A stretch of DNA of 14,805 bases, taken from the NCBI GenBank assembly GCA_026770615.1, contig MU631398.1, forward strand, positions 157,405-172,209, given 5' to 3'. The notes beneath the pieces are model-generated. The model was not told the origin of the DNA, made no database searches, and saw only the letters and a list, made by a program, of their open reading frames with translations. Of this stretch, positions 13,790 through 14,805 are shown one piece after another. The position numbers were made by a program, and so were the translations under genes. Source of the stretch: Pavlovales sp. CCMP2436. Lineage: Eukaryota > Haptophyta > Pavlovophyceae > Pavlovales. Each line of letters begins with the position of its first letter. The stretch's first letter is position 1.

Positions 13790-14259
13790 ATGGTCTTCGT
13801 CCTCATCCCCGCCGCCCTCTCGTGCAGCCTCGTCGCGCTCCGCCGACCGGGCACGCTCGGCAACGCGCTCCTCTTCCGCGTCAGCGTCTTCGCCGCCTCC
13901 GCCGCCGTCGCTGCCCTCACCTACGAGTCGCAGTCCACCGTCACCGCGCTTCAGCCGGCGGCGCCGGCGGCCCCGCAGAAGAAGCAGCTAATCAGGAGGC
14001 GCTCGTCGTTGCTCGAGCCCGTGAACGAGCACGCACTGGTGCGCGCCATCCCCGCCGCGCCAAGCTCGCGCGAAGCGCGTGCGCCCACCAGCCCGCGAGC
14101 GCCAGCGTTCTCATCCCTGCTGTCCCCACATGCCTCCACCGCTGTCTTTGGTCCGCGCAGACGACCCGCCGCTCGCACCCCAACAAGCTGCCGCCCGGCG
14201 TCGCGGCGTACTGGGACTGCGCGGAGATTCAGTCCACAAAGTCCTCGTCGAGGTCATGA
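13790..14259 (+). CDS. Small two-exon gene for a putative membrane protein of unknown function
   Basis: Exon 1 is 13790-14038 (83 codons) and exon 2 is 14161-14259 (32 codons plus TGA). They are joined across a 122-nt phase-0 intron with a GTGCGC donor (shared with UTP7 and acyltransferase introns 1 and 8) and a CCGCGCAG acceptor. The 115-residue product begins MVFVLIPAALSCSLVALRRP, with a likely signal anchor or first membrane segment (about 1-17). A second hydrophobic stretch (27-44, LLFRVSVFAASAAVAALT) follows. Then come an Ala/Pro linker, a basic QKKQLIRRRSSL patch (63-74) and the tail RRSHPNKLPPGVAAYWDCAE, then IQSTKSSSRS. I do not recognise the family. Two short membrane helices and a basic tail could fit a small organelle subunit, but that is a guess. 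Unspliced reading stays open longer and is the main alternative. Confidence 0.5.
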
Positions 14260-14805
14260 TCTTCGCGGCAGACACAGCGCCAAACCCTGGAACTCTACCG
14301 CGCAGGCCCACCCTGGACACCCACCAACGGCTCACCAACGATCACAGAACCCCCAGTACCACTCACAGGAAGCTGCTCATGGACACAAGAAGCATCAAGA
14401 ACCGGAAACACAAAAGGAGGGAAACCACGCAAAGAGCAAGCACACGCCATAACCACACTCATGCGCTCACCCAGAATGGCAGGCACAGATCAAATACCGA
14501 TTCGAGTCATACACAGCGACATCACCTTTCGAGGAACCCAAGCTCGCACACACAACCAACAGACCTAATGATATATAGTTTGTTGTTGAGGAAAGGAAGT
14601 TTATTCAGTTTAGAGGAGGATAATTGAGTCACCCTGTCCGGCCGGCTAGAGACCCCTCGTTGGGAATCGTGGCCGGGGGAAGGAGATAGCAGCCGCCCCC
14701 GTGAAAAGGGGCTGGTTCGGCGAGCTGCGCACACAGCGCACGTCATTCTAATTCTATACATTGTCATTTTTGTATTCACGCATCGTCGCGCCTTCGCGGC
14801 TTCAG
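14260..14805. other. Downstream stretch, T-poor on the plus strand to about 14560, no confident gene
   Basis: Positions 14265-14560 are A/C-rich with very few T, so all three plus-strand frames are open over much of it. One, in the same frame as exon 2 of the preceding gene, runs 102 codons from just after its TGA to TAA at 14566-14568. Because stop codons need T, this openness is weak evidence for coding. Positions 14640-14805 show no recognisable feature. Confidence 0.55.

Noticed and set aside
14260..14627. A retroelement or separate gene in the long open frames downstream of the small gene
   Set aside because: All three plus frames are open because T is scarce; no catalytic motif is seen.

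Overview
The window looks like nuclear DNA of a GC-rich unicellular eukaryotic alga, most likely a haptophyte (inferred from composition and gene style, not proven). Genes have canonical GT-AG introns, several with a GTGCGC donor. Coding sequence is very GC-rich, introns and intergenic DNA are AT-richer and full of short dispersed repeats, and N-termini look like signal or plastid/mitochondrial targeting peptides. There is no operon structure, no CRISPR array and no bacterial gene order.

Left part (1-3228). A possible first exon of an unrecognised gene runs off the left edge on the minus strand. Next is a degenerate tRNA-like element inside repeat-rich DNA. A divergent gene pair follows, with start codons only 122 bp apart: a TadA-type tRNA adenosine deaminase with an organelle-type N-terminal extension (minus) and UTP7/WDR46, a WD40 scaffold of the small-subunit processome (plus, one intron). 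Both genes serve the translation apparatus (tRNA wobble editing and 18S rRNA maturation), so a shared promoter is plausible.

Middle (3229-6484). A 1.5-kb intergenic stretch holds copies of two dispersed repeat families and a truncated duplicate of the 5' end of the next gene. That gene is intronless and encodes an FKBP peptidyl-prolyl isomerase fused, through an acidic linker, to a NudC/p23-type CS domain. It points towards the next gene across about 750 bp of repeat-bearing AT-rich DNA.

Right-middle (6485-11259, minus). A nine-exon gene was reconstructed by joining phase-compatible canonical splice sites. It encodes a 742-residue integral-membrane acyltransferase-3 protein with an N-terminal cysteine-rich NRF (nose-resistant-to-fluoxetine) domain. 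Its eight introns carry minisatellites, a poly-C tract, SINE-like repeats and a 141-bp inverted-repeat element. An in-frame TGA is followed by a hydrophobic open extension.

Right end (11260-14805). This part is decayed mobile-element-like sequence: a zinc-finger-containing frame broken by frameshifts and a stop, an opposite-strand fragment with a DGxGxxxKR motif, and more dispersed repeats. After it comes a small two-exon gene for a 115-residue putative membrane protein of unknown function, followed by T-poor sequence.

The least ordinary items are the FKBP-CS fusion with its duplicated upstream/leader segment, the in-frame TGA plus hydrophobic extension of the acyltransferase, the repeat-built introns whose repeats abut splice sites, and the sense-strand poly-C tracts in introns of separate genes. 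No clear new multi-gene defence or biosynthetic system is visible.
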